DNA of 64,000 nucleotides. It comes from Spirochaetaceae bacterium. Its GTDB lineage: Bacteria > Spirochaetota > Spirochaetia > Treponematales > Treponemataceae. Of the stretch, positions 28,568 through 37,412 are shown one piece after another. The position numbers and the translations under genes are program-made. Position 1 is the first letter of the stretch. Every line of letters begins with the position of its first letter. The stretch covers positions 1 through 64,000 of the forward strand of contig JAFZVC010000061.1 of the NCBI GenBank assembly GCA_017618015.1, read 5' to 3'. Under the pieces are notes generated by a model that worked only from the letters and a program-made list of their open reading frames with translations, was not told the DNA's origin and ran no database searches.

Positions 28568-30061
28568 ATGGATGATATAGTGCTTGAGATAAAAAATTTG
28601 TCCAAGTCATTTGCAAAAAACAAAGTTCTTGACGGCATAAGCCTCACTGTAAAGAAAGGAACCGTCATGGGACTTATGGGCGAGAACGGTGCCGGTAAAT
28701 CTACTATGATGAAGTGCCTGTTCGGAATTTACGCAAAAGATGAGGGACAGATAACCCTCCTTGGAAAACCGGTCGATTTTAAAAATCCGAAAGACGCGCT
28801 TGAAAACGGTGTTGCGATGGTTCATCAGGAACTGAACCAGTGCCTTGACCGCACCGTTACGGATAACCTGTTTCTTGGCAGATACCCAAAACGGTTCGGC
28901 GTTATAGACGAAGCTAAAATGGCAAAGGAAAGCACACAGCTTTTCGCGTCGCTTAACATGAACGTCAACCCCAAGGCTGTGATGAGAAAGATGTCTGTCT
29001 CGCAGCGTCAGATGGTTGAAATTGCTAAGGCTGTTTCTTATGATGCGAAGATTATCGTCCTTGACGAACCGACATCATCTTTGACAGAACGTGAAGTTAA
29101 AAAACTGTTTTCTATTGTAGATGACCTTAGGAAAAAGGGCGTTTCTTTTGTATATATTTCTCACAAAATAGACGAGATTTTCGAAATATGCGATGAAGTT
29201 TCCGTTTTGCGCGACGGTAAGATGGTTATGTCTAAACCGATCAAAGAAACGGATATGAATGAGCTTATCTCCGCGATGGTAGGCCGCTCGCTCGATAAAC
29301 GCTACCCGGACGTGGATAACACGCCAGGCGATATGTACTTCGAGGTGCGGAACCTTACGACGAAGTACGAGCCTGTTCTTGAAGATATATCGTTTACGGT
29401 GCGGAAAGGCGAGATTTTCGGGCTTTACGGGCTTGTCGGCGCGGGTCGCAGCGAGCTTCTGGAGTCTCTTTTCGGCGTAAGGACGATCGCTTCCGGCGAG
29501 ATAGTCCTTGGCGGCAAGAAGCTCCGCTTCAAAAGCAGCAAGGAAGCCATGGCATACAACTTTGCGCTCGTTACGGAAGAACGCAAGCTTAACGGTATGT
29601 TCGGCAAGGACACAATTAAGTTCAACACAGTAATTACTAACCTGGAAAGCTACAAGACGTTCGGCGTTCTTTCGGAACAGAAAATGCTCGACGCTGCGAA
29701 CCGCGAGATACGCGTCATGCGTACAAAGTGCGTATCCGCTGAGGAAAACATAACGGCTCTTAGCGGTGGTAACCAGCAGAAAGTAATTATCGGTAAATGG
29801 CTGGAGAGAAGCCCTGATATCTTCTTGATGGATGAGCCGACTCGCGGTATTGATGTTGGTGCTAAATACGAGATATATCAGCTTATCATCAACATGGCGA
29901 AAGAAGGCAAAACCATAATAGTAGTTTCTAGTGAAATGCCGGAGATTCTTGGTATAACGAACAGAATTGCGGTTATGTCGAACCATCGGCTTGCCGGAAT
30001 TGTCAACACGAAAGAGACGAATCAGGAAGAGCTTTTGCGGCTTTCTGCAAAATATTTATAA
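28568..30061 (+). CDS. mglA: galactose/methyl-galactoside ABC transporter, ATP-binding protein
   Basis: 497 residues with two ABC cassettes, as in all sugar importers of the RbsA/MglA type. Cassette 1: Walker A GENGAGKST, signature around MSVSQRQMVEIAKA, Walker B KIIVLDEP. Cassette 2: degenerate Walker A GLVGAGRSE, signature LSGGNQQKVIIGKWL, Walker B IFLMDEPTRGIDVG. The degenerate second P-loop is normal in this family. Clear ribosome site GGAGG. Confidence 0.96.
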   Translation: MDDIVLEIKNLSKSFAKNKVLDGISLTVKKGTVMGLMGENGAGKSTMMKCLFGIYAKDEGQITLLGKPVDFKNPKDALENGVAMVHQELNQCLDRTVTDNLFLGRYPKRFGVIDEAKMAKESTQLFASLNMNVNPKAVMRKMSVSQRQMVEIAKAVSYDAKIIVLDEPTSSLTEREVKKLFSIVDDLRKKGVSFVYISHKIDEIFEICDEVSVLRDGKMVMSKPIKETDMNELISAMVGRSLDKRYPDVDNTPGDMYFEVRNLTTKYEPVLEDISFTVRKGEIFGLYGLVGAGRSELLESLFGVRTIASGEIVLGGKKLRFKSSKEAMAYNFALVTEERKLNGMFGKDTIKFNTVITNLESYKTFGVLSEQKMLDAANREIRVMRTKCVSAEENITALSGGNQQKVIIGKWLERSPDIFLMDEPTRGIDVGAKYEIYQLIINMAKEGKTIIVVSSEMPEILGITNRIAVMSNHRLAGIVNTKETNQEELLRLSAKYL

Positions 30062-30073
30062 GGGAGCGGTACT

Positions 30074-31786
30074 ATGGCTGATAATATACAGGAAATAAAA
30101 AAACTTCAGGAAGAAGCTCTTAAAAAGCTTCCTGAGCAGATTGCGTCAAAGACAGTGAAATCACTGGACGAAGACGAAGTTTTGCGGAGCTACAAGCTTG
30201 CCCTTGACGATTTGCGCAAAGATGGCGTTAACAAAATTCTGTCATTGCGCCAGGAAATTGCAGCCGCAAAGAAAAACAAGATGCTTGAGAAAGCACAGTG
30301 TGCGGAAATTATCGCCAACTGCAACAAGCAGATTGCAGAAGCAAAGGTTGTCGCCGCCCGCAACAAGGATGCCGACAAGCAGATTACAAAAGACGCTGTC
30401 GCTTATGCGAACACTGTTTCTGACGCATACATCAAGCAGGTTAACGCCGAGCAGTCCGCGCAGCAGGTAAAATGCACGGAAAAATACAAAAAGCAGCTCG
30501 CGGACATTAAGGCAGCGACTGCGGGCCGCATCGCGAAACTTTCTGATGCGGAAGAAATCAAAGTTGCCAAGTTCGAAAGCAAGTCTGAGCTTTTCGACGC
30601 TAAGAGCAAATACCAGTCAGAAATTGACCGCTGCAAGGACATAAAGAACCAGGCGTTTGTTGACCACGTACAGACAAACCGCGCTCTCCGCAACGGAAAG
30701 ACAAACTTTGGCGAGAACCTTAGTTTGAGCTTCAAGAACTACGTGTACCAGTTCAAGATGTCGCAGTTCATGCTCAACAACGGACTCTACCTTGCTATCC
30801 TCGTGTTCTTCATCGTTTGTATCATCATCGCGCCGCTTTCTGGCAACGGACAGCTTCTTTCCCTGCCTAACATACTTACGATTCTTGAGCAGTCCTCGAC
30901 TCGTATGTTCTACGCACTCGGCGTTGCCGGCCTTATCCTTATTGCCGGTACGGACCTCAGTGTCTGCCGTATGGTCGCGCTCGGTGCCGTTACGACAGGT
31001 CTTATCCTTCATCCGACAAAGAACATCGTTACGTTCTTCGGTATGGAACCGTGGGATTTCACAGGACTTCCGATGGGCGGCAGACTCGCGATGGCTCTTG
31101 GCCTTTCAATCGCACTCTGCGTGTTCTTCAGCTGCTTCTCAGGCTTTTTCACAGCACGCTTCAAGATTCACCCGTTCATCTCGACACTTTCTTCACAGCT
31201 TATCATCTACGGTCTTCTCTTCTTCGGAACGAGTGGTACTCCTGTCGGCTCAATCGACTCGAATATCAAAGACCTTATCGGTGGACGCTGGATTCTCGGC
31301 GTTATGAACGGTAACCTCATCACGTTCCCGAAACTGATTATCCCGGCTGTCGTCGCGATATTCGTGGCGTGGTTCATCTGGAACAAAACGACGTTCGGAA
31401 AGAATATGTACGCCGTCGGTGGTAATGCCGAGGCTGCTGCTGTAAGCGGTATCAACGTCTTCGGCGTAACGATGGGAATCTTCATCATGGCTGGTATCTT
31501 CTACGGATGCGGCGCGTTCCTTGAGGCTTTCAGGGCTAACGCTAGTGCCGGTACGGGACAGGGCTTCGAGCTTGATGCCATTGCGGCGTGTGTTGTCGGT
31601 GGTATCTCGTTCAACGGAGGTATCGGTAAAATCCGTGGAGCGGTTCTTGGTGTAATCATCTTCACAGGTCTTACGTACTGCCTTACGTTCCTTGGTATCG
31701 ACACAAACCTTCAGTTCGTGTTCAAGGGATTCATCATCATAGCGGCTGTCGCGCTCGACAGCGTTAAATACCTTAAGCGCAAGTAA
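30074..31786 (+). CDS. mglC: galactose ABC transporter permease with long N-terminal coiled-coil extension
   Basis: 570 residues, against ~336 for E. coli MglC. Residues ~1-215 are cytoplasmic, charged and helical, rich in Lys/Ala/Gln (for example SLRQEIAAAKKNKMLEKAQ) and likely coiled coil. From ~residue 233 on there is a full permease: about nine hydrophobic segments, LILIAGTDLSVCRMVALG and the EAA-like loop GIFYGCGAFLEAFRANASAGTGQG. A good ribosome site (AAGGGAG) lies at the distal ATG, and none before internal Mets, so the extension appears to be translated. Role unknown. Confidence 0.93.
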   Translation: MADNIQEIKKLQEEALKKLPEQIASKTVKSLDEDEVLRSYKLALDDLRKDGVNKILSLRQEIAAAKKNKMLEKAQCAEIIANCNKQIAEAKVVAARNKDADKQITKDAVAYANTVSDAYIKQVNAEQSAQQVKCTEKYKKQLADIKAATAGRIAKLSDAEEIKVAKFESKSELFDAKSKYQSEIDRCKDIKNQAFVDHVQTNRALRNGKTNFGENLSLSFKNYVYQFKMSQFMLNNGLYLAILVFFIVCIIIAPLSGNGQLLSLPNILTILEQSSTRMFYALGVAGLILIAGTDLSVCRMVALGAVTTGLILHPTKNIVTFFGMEPWDFTGLPMGGRLAMALGLSIALCVFFSCFSGFFTARFKIHPFISTLSSQLIIYGLLFFGTSGTPVGSIDSNIKDLIGGRWILGVMNGNLITFPKLIIPAVVAIFVAWFIWNKTTFGKNMYAVGGNAEAAAVSGINVFGVTMGIFIMAGIFYGCGAFLEAFRANASAGTGQGFELDAIAACVVGGISFNGGIGKIRGAVLGVIIFTGLTYCLTFLGIDTNLQFVFKGFIIIAAVALDSVKYLKRK

Positions 31787-31809
31787 TTTTAGAACTGACA
31801 AAAAATGCG

Positions 31810-31849
31810 GCCTCGGTTCATTTTTGATGAATCGGGGCTGTTTTTTTTT
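31810..31849 (+). terminator. intrinsic terminator of the mgl operon
   Basis: 12-bp stem with two G-U pairs (31810-31821 with 31827-31838), 5-nt loop, then nine T at 31841-31849. Confidence 0.9.
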
Positions 31850-31883
31850 CTCGGCGGTTGCCAACTAACGAGTTTGTCACGTC

Positions 31884-31912
31884 TTGAAAAAAGTATCTTC
31901 CTAGATTATTAT
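31884..31912 (+). promoter_or_regulatory. promoter of the methyltransferase gene
   Basis: TTGAAA (31884-31889), 17-bp spacer, TATTAT (31907-31912), 29 nt before the ATG; the ribosome site is GGGAG. Confidence 0.65.
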
Positions 31913-31940
31913 CAACTGCTTTTACAAAAAGGGAGATTCA

Positions 31941-32693
31941 ATGGCTAAACAGAACATTTACGACAACGAGACATTTTTTGACGGCTACAAGAAACTGCGG
32001 GAAAGGAAAAACAACGCGAATATTCTTTTTGAAATTCCTGCATTGTTTTCTTTGATGCCCGATTTAACCGGAAAATCCGTGCTCGATTTAGGCTGCGGTT
32101 TCGGTGAGCATTGCAAACGCTTTGTTGAAAAGGGTGCTTCTAAAGTCATTGGAATCGACATTTCCGAGAAAATGCTTGAGGTCGCAAAGACGGAAAACGC
32201 TGATCCCAAGATTACGTATCTCAATATCCCGATGGAAGATATGGGAACAATAGAAGAAAAGTTCGATGTGGTTGTGAGCTCGCTTGCGCTTCATTATGTG
32301 GAAGATTTTTCCAGCGTTGTAAAGGATGTATACAATTTGCTGAACGACGGCGGCGTTTTCGTTTTCTCTCAGGAGCATCCGATTAACACTTGTCATTCCA
32401 GCGGCGACCGATGGACACGTGACAAGGACGGGAAAAAGCTGTATGTGAACCTTAAGGACTACGGCAGAGAAGGGGAGCGCGAGTCTGTCTGGTTTGTGGA
32501 TAACGTGAAAAAGTATCACAGGACATTCTCAACGCTTATAAACACGCTTGTCACAGGCGGCTTTGCAATTGAAAAGCTTATAGAGCCGCTCCCGACAGAA
32601 GAGATTCTTAAAGAAAATCCGGATCAGGAAGATTTATTCCACAAACCGGATTTTCTGCTTATTAAATCAACGAAAAATTCTTTTAGTCGCTGA
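31941..32693 (+). CDS. class I SAM-dependent methyltransferase
   Basis: 250 residues with motif I VLDLGCGFGEHCKRF (near residue 50), the acidic motif II GIDISEKML and the later motifs VVSSLALHYV, placing it in the UbiE/small-molecule methyltransferase class (Methyltransf_11/25 type). The substrate is not predictable. It has its own promoter and overlaps the 3' end of the convergent cation-efflux gene by 11 bp. Confidence 0.88.
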   Translation: MAKQNIYDNETFFDGYKKLRERKNNANILFEIPALFSLMPDLTGKSVLDLGCGFGEHCKRFVEKGASKVIGIDISEKMLEVAKTENADPKITYLNIPMEDMGTIEEKFDVVVSSLALHYVEDFSSVVKDVYNLLNDGGVFVFSQEHPINTCHSSGDRWTRDKDGKKLYVNLKDYGREGERESVWFVDNVKKYHRTFSTLINTLVTGGFAIEKLIEPLPTEEILKENPDQEDLFHKPDFLLIKSTKNSFSR

Positions 32694-33795
32694 TATCAAC
32701 ATCGAGCGTGATATTGACTTTATATCCGGCAAATTTCTGCTGGATTTCGTCATATATCGTTTTGTATAATTCTTCTCTATTTTTTATGCTGAAATCAATT
32801 ATGATGTCAAAGCTGATTATCTTCTCTGCTTCGTCCAAATAGAAACCGTGCATCTGCAAAATGCCGTTATGGCTGAATACTATGTCATGAACGTCCTTTT
32901 GGATTTTCGCCGTTTCCTCATCCTGTGTGTTAACGGAATAAACTCCGATTGTATGAAGGATTACGCCGTATTTTTCCATGATGCTTTTCGTGATTTTCCT
33001 TGAAATCTTATCGACCTCTGCGACGGTCAGCGTATCGGAAACTTCGATGTGTACCGAGCCTAAATACTTATCCGGCCCGTAATTGTTCAGTATCAGGTCG
33101 AACGCGCCTTGAACATCAGGTTCTTTTATTATTTCCATTTTGATGTTGTTTGCTAAATCGCTTTCGATCCTTACGCCAAGAATGTTGTCAACGGATTCTT
33201 TAACAAGCTCCAAACCTGATTTTATGATGAAAACTGATAATACCGCACCAACATAAGCTTCAAGGCTGATTTTGAATATCATATATATGACGGCAGATAT
33301 TAGGACAGAAATCGAAAGAATTGCGTCGTTAAATGCGTCAGATCCACTTGCAACCAATGAATCGGAATTCACGTCCTTTCCCTTCTTTTTGACGAATATT
33401 CCAAGAATGAATTTGACGACTATACCGGAAATCAAGATTATCAAAGTGATTGTGCTGTAATCTGCGGCTTCTGGATGAATTATTTTTTTGACAGACTCAA
33501 CTAAAGAAGTTATACCGGCATATAAAACGATGCCTGAAATAATGGACGACGTTATATATTCAATTCGTCCGTAACCGTAAGGATGCTTTTTGTTCGGTGC
33601 TTTACCGGCAAGTTTTGTGCCTGCGATTGTAATTATGCTTGATAATGCGTCGCTCGTGTTGTTTACGGCATCTGAGATAATGGCGATTGAATTTGAGAGT
33701 AAACCGACAAAGGCTTTGAATCCTGCCAAAACTATGTTCGCGATAATACTAATTATGCTTGTTCTGATTATTGTCTTTTCTCTGTTGTTGCTCAT
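32683..33795 (-). CDS. cation diffusion facilitator (CDF) family metal exporter
   Basis: 370 residues: six transmembrane helices in the first ~215 residues, then a cytoplasmic ferredoxin-like domain. The helix-II metal site reads SDAVNNTSD and helix V SGSDAFND, so the His of zinc-type CDFs (HxxxD) is replaced by Asn, as in Mn/Fe-type or uncharacterised subgroups. The following KKHPYGYGRIEYI loop is typical. GAGGTGAA precedes the ATG and a TATAAT-like -10 lies upstream (complement of 33815-33820). The divergent feo operon makes iron or manganese export plausible. Confidence 0.9.
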   Translation of the reverse strand: MSNNREKTIIRTSIISIIANIVLAGFKAFVGLLSNSIAIISDAVNNTSDALSSIITIAGTKLAGKAPNKKHPYGYGRIEYITSSIISGIVLYAGITSLVESVKKIIHPEAADYSTITLIILISGIVVKFILGIFVKKKGKDVNSDSLVASGSDAFNDAILSISVLISAVIYMIFKISLEAYVGAVLSVFIIKSGLELVKESVDNILGVRIESDLANNIKMEIIKEPDVQGAFDLILNNYGPDKYLGSVHIEVSDTLTVAEVDKISRKITKSIMEKYGVILHTIGVYSVNTQDEETAKIQKDVHDIVFSHNGILQMHGFYLDEAEKIISFDIIIDFSIKNREELYKTIYDEIQQKFAGYKVNITLDVDISD

Positions 33796-33854
33796 GATAA
33801 TTCACCTCGAAGAGATTATATCACAAATTCGCCGGTCAGGGGAAACGGATATTA

Positions 33855-33883
33855 TTGACAAGTTAGCAACAAGTAACTATAAT
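33855..33883 (+). promoter_or_regulatory. consensus promoter of the feo operon
   Basis: Exact TTGACA (33855-33860), 17-bp spacer, exact TATAAT (33878-33883). It would give a ~105-nt leader before feoA. Confidence 0.85.
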
Positions 33884-33956
33884 CATTGCCGAAAGTTGTT
33901 TTAGGGTAACTTTGAATGCACGGCAAAATCCTTTTTTGAAGGGCAGCATATCGTGT

Positions 33957-33975
33957 TTAGGTTGTCTAAAGCTAA
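33957..33975 (+). promoter_or_regulatory. candidate DtxR/IdeR-type metal box in the feo leader
   Basis: TTAGGTTGTCTAAAGCTAA matches the DtxR consensus TTAGGTTAGCCTAACCTAA at 14 of 19 positions by eye. A weaker partial match (TTAGGGTAAC) starts at 33901. Both lie downstream of the start site, where binding would act as a roadblock. Confidence 0.5.
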
Positions 33976-33994
33976 CTTTTATCGAGGTTTTATC

Positions 33995-34210
33995 ATGAAT
34001 ATACCGCTTAGTGTCGGAGACATCGGGGTGCAGTACGTAATCAAAAAGATTTCTGGTAAACCGGAAGTCAGGCAGCATCTGGAGAATATGGGATTTGTCA
34101 CCGGTGGAGTTGTCCGCATCGTTTCGGAGAATAATGGCAATCTCATCATCGCGGTTAAAGAATCGCGCGTTGCGGTGAGCAAGGAAATGGCAACAAGGAT
34201 TTACGTATAG
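33995..34210 (+). CDS. feoA: FeoA family protein (first copy)
   Basis: 71 residues with the SH3-like FeoA fold pattern: MNIPLSVGDIGVQYVIKKISGKPEVRQHLENMGFVTGGVVRIV in part, ending in a strand set VAVSKEMATRIYV. The ATG at 33995 follows GAGGT; the open frame from 33953 overlaps the metal-box region and is not used. FeoA proteins assist the FeoB ferrous iron transporter. It is followed by a second, different FeoA 13 bp on. Confidence 0.88.
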   Translation: MNIPLSVGDIGVQYVIKKISGKPEVRQHLENMGFVTGGVVRIVSENNGNLIIAVKESRVAVSKEMATRIYV

Positions 34211-34223
34211 TTTAGGAGGAAAT

Positions 34224-34445
34224 ATGAAGACATTGAAAGATGTGCCGGTCGGCGGAACAGGAAGAGTGGTTCAGTTGAAAGGCGAGGGTGCTGTTAAGCG
34301 CAGAATCATGGACATGGGTATTACGAAAGGAGCGGAGATTTATGTCCGCAAAGTGGCACCGCTGGGCGATCCTGTGGAGATCACGGTTCGCGGCTATGAG
34401 CTTAGCCTCAGAAAAGCGGACGCGGATATCATTTGGGTGGAATAG
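34224..34445 (+). CDS. feoA: FeoA family protein (second copy)
   Basis: 73 residues with the classical FeoA pattern: GGTGRVVQLKGEGAVKRRIMDMGITKGAEIYVRKVAPLGDPVEITVRGYELSLRKADA in part. It is closer to the family consensus than the first copy. Ribosome site AGGAGGAA. Two tandem FeoA genes upstream of FeoB occur in several anaerobes. 59 bp before feoB. Confidence 0.93.
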   Translation: MKTLKDVPVGGTGRVVQLKGEGAVKRRIMDMGITKGAEIYVRKVAPLGDPVEITVRGYELSLRKADADIIWVE

Positions 34446-34504
34446 CGCGATTTTTTTTGAACCAAAGTTATCGTGCGCTAACTAAATTACCAGGAGGAAC
34501 TAAA

Positions 34505-36865
34505 ATGGAAATAAAAATCGCGCTGGCAGGAAACCCTAACAGCGGAAAAACAACGCTTTTCAACGCGCTTACCGGCTCTAATCAGTTTGTTGGAAACTGG
34601 CCGGGAGTAACGGTAGAAAAGAAAGAAGGAACCTATAAAAAAGGCGGTATCGGAAATAAAGTTATAATAACTGACTTGCCCGGTATTTACTCGCTTTCAC
34701 CGTACACACTCGAAGAGGTTGTCGCGCGTAATTACCTTATTGACGAAAAGCCTGATGCTATCCTTAACATCGTTGACGGAACAAACTTGGAGCGAAACCT
34801 TTACCTTACGACACAGCTTACAGAGCTTGGAATCCCGGTTGTCGTCGCCGTTAACATGATGGATGTCGTACGAAAGAAAGGCGACAAAATCAACATAAAA
34901 GAACTTTCAAAAGCACTCAGCTGCCCTGTTGTCGAGATTTCCGCTCTTAAAGGCGAAGGTATTGATGCGGCTGTCGAGGAAACACTTAAGGCAGTTTCAA
35001 AAGGAAGCACAGTGCCACAGCACACGTTCTCCGGTGTCGTTGAGCACGCGCTCGCCCACATTGAGGAAGCCGTCATACACAACATGCCGGAAGTAAAGCA
35101 GCGTTTCTTCGCCATAAAGATTTTCGAAGGCGACGAGAAGATTATCCAGAAGCTCGGTATTTCTGCGGAAAAACTGGAGCATGTTAAAGGTGATATAAAA
35201 GCCGCCGAAACAGAGCTTGGTGATGATGCGGAATCAATTATCACGAATGAGCGTTATATCTATATTGGACAAGTAATAAAGACATGCTACAAAAAAGTAT
35301 CGAGCGCAACTTCAACATCAGATAAGATTGACCGCGTCGTTACGAACCGCTGGCTTGCTCTGCCGATTTTTGCGGCGATTATGTTCCTCGTATATTGGGT
35401 AGCGATGGTTGCGGTTGGAACTCCGGCTACAGACTGGGTAAACGACGGCGTGTTCGGCGACGGCTGGCACTTATTCGGCATTGGAAGCGGCGCATACGAG
35501 GAAGCTGTAGAAGAATATGGAGACACAGCCACGATTCTGGAAGCTCTTGATGCAGGCGAAACTTCTTACATAGCGATTATTGATGAAGAAACGATGGAAG
35601 TTTCCGACCCGATTGAGATTACAGACGATATGATAGCCGAAGCCCTCGAAATGGCAGAAAAATATGGCGAAGAAGGTCCCGACCCTGCGGATTATGGTGT
35701 TTGGATACCGAGTATTCCGGTTCTTATAGAAAACGGACTTGACGCGATTGAGTGCGCAGACTGGCTTAAAGGCTTGATTCTCGACGGTATTGTTGCCGGT
35801 GTCGGAGCCGTGCTTGGTTTTGTACCGCAGATGCTCGTCCTGTTCATCTTCCTTGCGTTCCTTGAAGCTTGCGGTTACATGGCGCGTATCGCGTTTATCC
35901 TTGACCGCGTTTTCCGCCGCTTCGGTCTTTCTGGAAAGTCGTTCATCCCGATGCTTGTCGGCACAGGCTGCGGCGTTCCTGGTATTATGGCATGCCGCAC
36001 AATTGAAAGCGAGCGTGACCGCCGCATGACAATCATGACGACAACGTTCATCCCTTGTGGAGCGAAACTTCCGTTCATCGGACTTGTAGCCGGCGCAATC
36101 TTCGGTGGCTCTGCTTGGCTTGCAACATCCGCCTACTTCATCGGCATCGCGGCGATTATTTTCTCTGGTATCATTCTCAAAAAGACAAAGCCTTTCATGG
36201 GCGAAGTCGCGCCGTTCGTAATGGAGCTTCCTGCGTACCACTGGCCTACGGTCGGAAACGTTCTCCGCTCAATGTGGGAGCGCGGTTGGTCGTTCATCAA
36301 GAAAGCCGGTACAGTTATCTTGCTTTCGACGATCGTAATCTGGTTTCTGTCGGGCTTCGGCTGGACGGAAGAAGGTTTCGGCATGCTTGAAGAAGACCAG
36401 ATGGACGCAAGCATCCTTGCGAAAGTCGGCAGCGTAATCGCGTGGCTTTTCTCACCTCTGGGCTGGGGCAACTGGCAGGCGGCTGTCGCTTCAATTACAG
36501 GCCTTGTCGCAAAAGAGAACATCGTCGGTACAATGGGTATCCTTTACGGCGGCGAAGATACTTGGGCAAACCTTGCCGAAGCCTTCACACATGCATCAGG
36601 TCTTTCTTTCCTTATCTTCAACCTGCTGTGTGCGCCTTGTTTCGCCGCAATCGGTGCAATAAAGCGCGAGATGAACAGCGCAAAGTGGACTTGGGCAGCA
36701 ATCGGCTGGGAGTGCGGATTCGCTTACGTTGTAGCTTTCATTGTGTTCCAGTTCGGAAGCATGTTCGGCGGATACGGAAGCGTAGCTGGCTTTGTCATCG
36801 CGATAGCGGTTCTTGCCGTGTTCTTCTGGGCTTTGTTCAGAAAACCGCGCATGGCTGCAAAATAA
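34505..36865 (+). CDS. feoB: ferrous iron transport protein B
   Basis: 786 residues. G domain at the N-terminus with G1 GNPNSGKT, G2 GVTVEKKEG, G3 DLPG and G4 NMMD, a helical spacer, then the membrane permease with Gate motifs (FIPMLVGTGCGVPGIMACR and FIPCGAKLPFI). Between the first two membrane helices is a ~60-residue strongly acidic insert (about residues 330-395, many Glu/Asp). Start is the ATG at 34505 after AGGAGGAA; the frame upstream to 34433 is spurious. FeoC is not present. Confidence 0.96.
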   Translation: MEIKIALAGNPNSGKTTLFNALTGSNQFVGNWPGVTVEKKEGTYKKGGIGNKVIITDLPGIYSLSPYTLEEVVARNYLIDEKPDAILNIVDGTNLERNLYLTTQLTELGIPVVVAVNMMDVVRKKGDKINIKELSKALSCPVVEISALKGEGIDAAVEETLKAVSKGSTVPQHTFSGVVEHALAHIEEAVIHNMPEVKQRFFAIKIFEGDEKIIQKLGISAEKLEHVKGDIKAAETELGDDAESIITNERYIYIGQVIKTCYKKVSSATSTSDKIDRVVTNRWLALPIFAAIMFLVYWVAMVAVGTPATDWVNDGVFGDGWHLFGIGSGAYEEAVEEYGDTATILEALDAGETSYIAIIDEETMEVSDPIEITDDMIAEALEMAEKYGEEGPDPADYGVWIPSIPVLIENGLDAIECADWLKGLILDGIVAGVGAVLGFVPQMLVLFIFLAFLEACGYMARIAFILDRVFRRFGLSGKSFIPMLVGTGCGVPGIMACRTIESERDRRMTIMTTTFIPCGAKLPFIGLVAGAIFGGSAWLATSAYFIGIAAIIFSGIILKKTKPFMGEVAPFVMELPAYHWPTVGNVLRSMWERGWSFIKKAGTVILLSTIVIWFLSGFGWTEEGFGMLEEDQMDASILAKVGSVIAWLFSPLGWGNWQAAVASITGLVAKENIVGTMGILYGGEDTWANLAEAFTHASGLSFLIFNLLCAPCFAAIGAIKREMNSAKWTWAAIGWECGFAYVVAFIVFQFGSMFGGYGSVAGFVIAIAVLAVFFWALFRKPRMAAK

Positions 36866-36873
36866 ATCGTGTC

Positions 36874-36896
36874 ATTCCCCGGCAAGTCCGGGGAAT
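36874..36896 (+). terminator. hairpin after feoB
   Basis: Perfect 9-bp GC-rich stem ATTCCCCGG/CCGGGGAAT with a 5-nt loop, followed only by ATTTATG. Likely the feo terminator, but U-poor. Confidence 0.65.
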
Positions 36897-36920
36897 ATTT
36901 ATGTAAAGTGACTTTATAGG

Positions 36921-37406
36921 ATGTTTGGTGTAGTTGAGTTTCATGAGATGATTGAGTGTATCGCGGCAGCTCTTGAAGAACGCGATCACTACACAGAAGG
37001 TCATTCGCTCCGGGTAAGCGATATGGTGCGTGCGATTGCCAGCAAAATGGGGTTTTCGGAAGACGAGACGCGTATTTTCCATTTTTCGGCACATCTGCAT
37101 GACATCGGTAAAATCGGAATCCCAGATTCTGTTTTACGCAAACCCGGCAGGCTTTCTGACGAAGAATTCGAAATAATCAAACAGCACCCGGCAATCGGAG
37201 CAAGAATACTAAGAAAAGCGTCTGCCTTTGAGGATCTGGCAGAAATCGTCCTTCATCATCACGAAAGGTTCGACGGGCTAGGGTACCCCGACGGAATATC
37301 GGGTTATTCAATCCCCATCGGCTCAAGAATAATCGCGGTCTGCGACTCAATTGACGCGATGATGACGACAAGAAGCTGTCAGCTGGAAACTGTAACTTCG
37401 CGGTAG
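36921..37406 (+). CDS. HD-GYP domain protein, C-terminally truncated
   Basis: 161 residues. The HD-GYP cyclic-di-GMP phosphodiesterase core is well kept: HSLRV, HLHDIGKIGIPD, HPAIGARIL, HHHERFDGLGYPDG and the start of the last motif, VCDSIDAM. The reading frame then ends after TTRSCQLETVTSR, where other family members continue for ~50 residues with a conserved segment (PYRKA, FDP). The sequence beyond consists of hairpin repeats, so a 3' deletion is likely. The catalytic ligands remain, so it may or may not be active. ATG at 36942 is an alternative start. Confidence 0.75.
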   Translation: MFGVVEFHEMIECIAAALEERDHYTEGHSLRVSDMVRAIASKMGFSEDETRIFHFSAHLHDIGKIGIPDSVLRKPGRLSDEEFEIIKQHPAIGARILRKASAFEDLAEIVLHHHERFDGLGYPDGISGYSIPIGSRIIAVCDSIDAMMTTRSCQLETVTSR

Positions 37407-37412
37407 GCAGTA

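Noticed and set aside
28368-28580. Small open frame between mglB and mglA
   Set aside because: It begins inside the terminator stem, has no ribosome site and runs into mglA.
29075-29986. 303-codon frame on the minus strand
   Set aside because: Antisense to mglA, whose ABC motifs are intact; high GC at third positions explains the open frame.
35471-36241. 256-codon frame on the minus strand
   Set aside because: Antisense to feoB and strongly charged without domain pattern.
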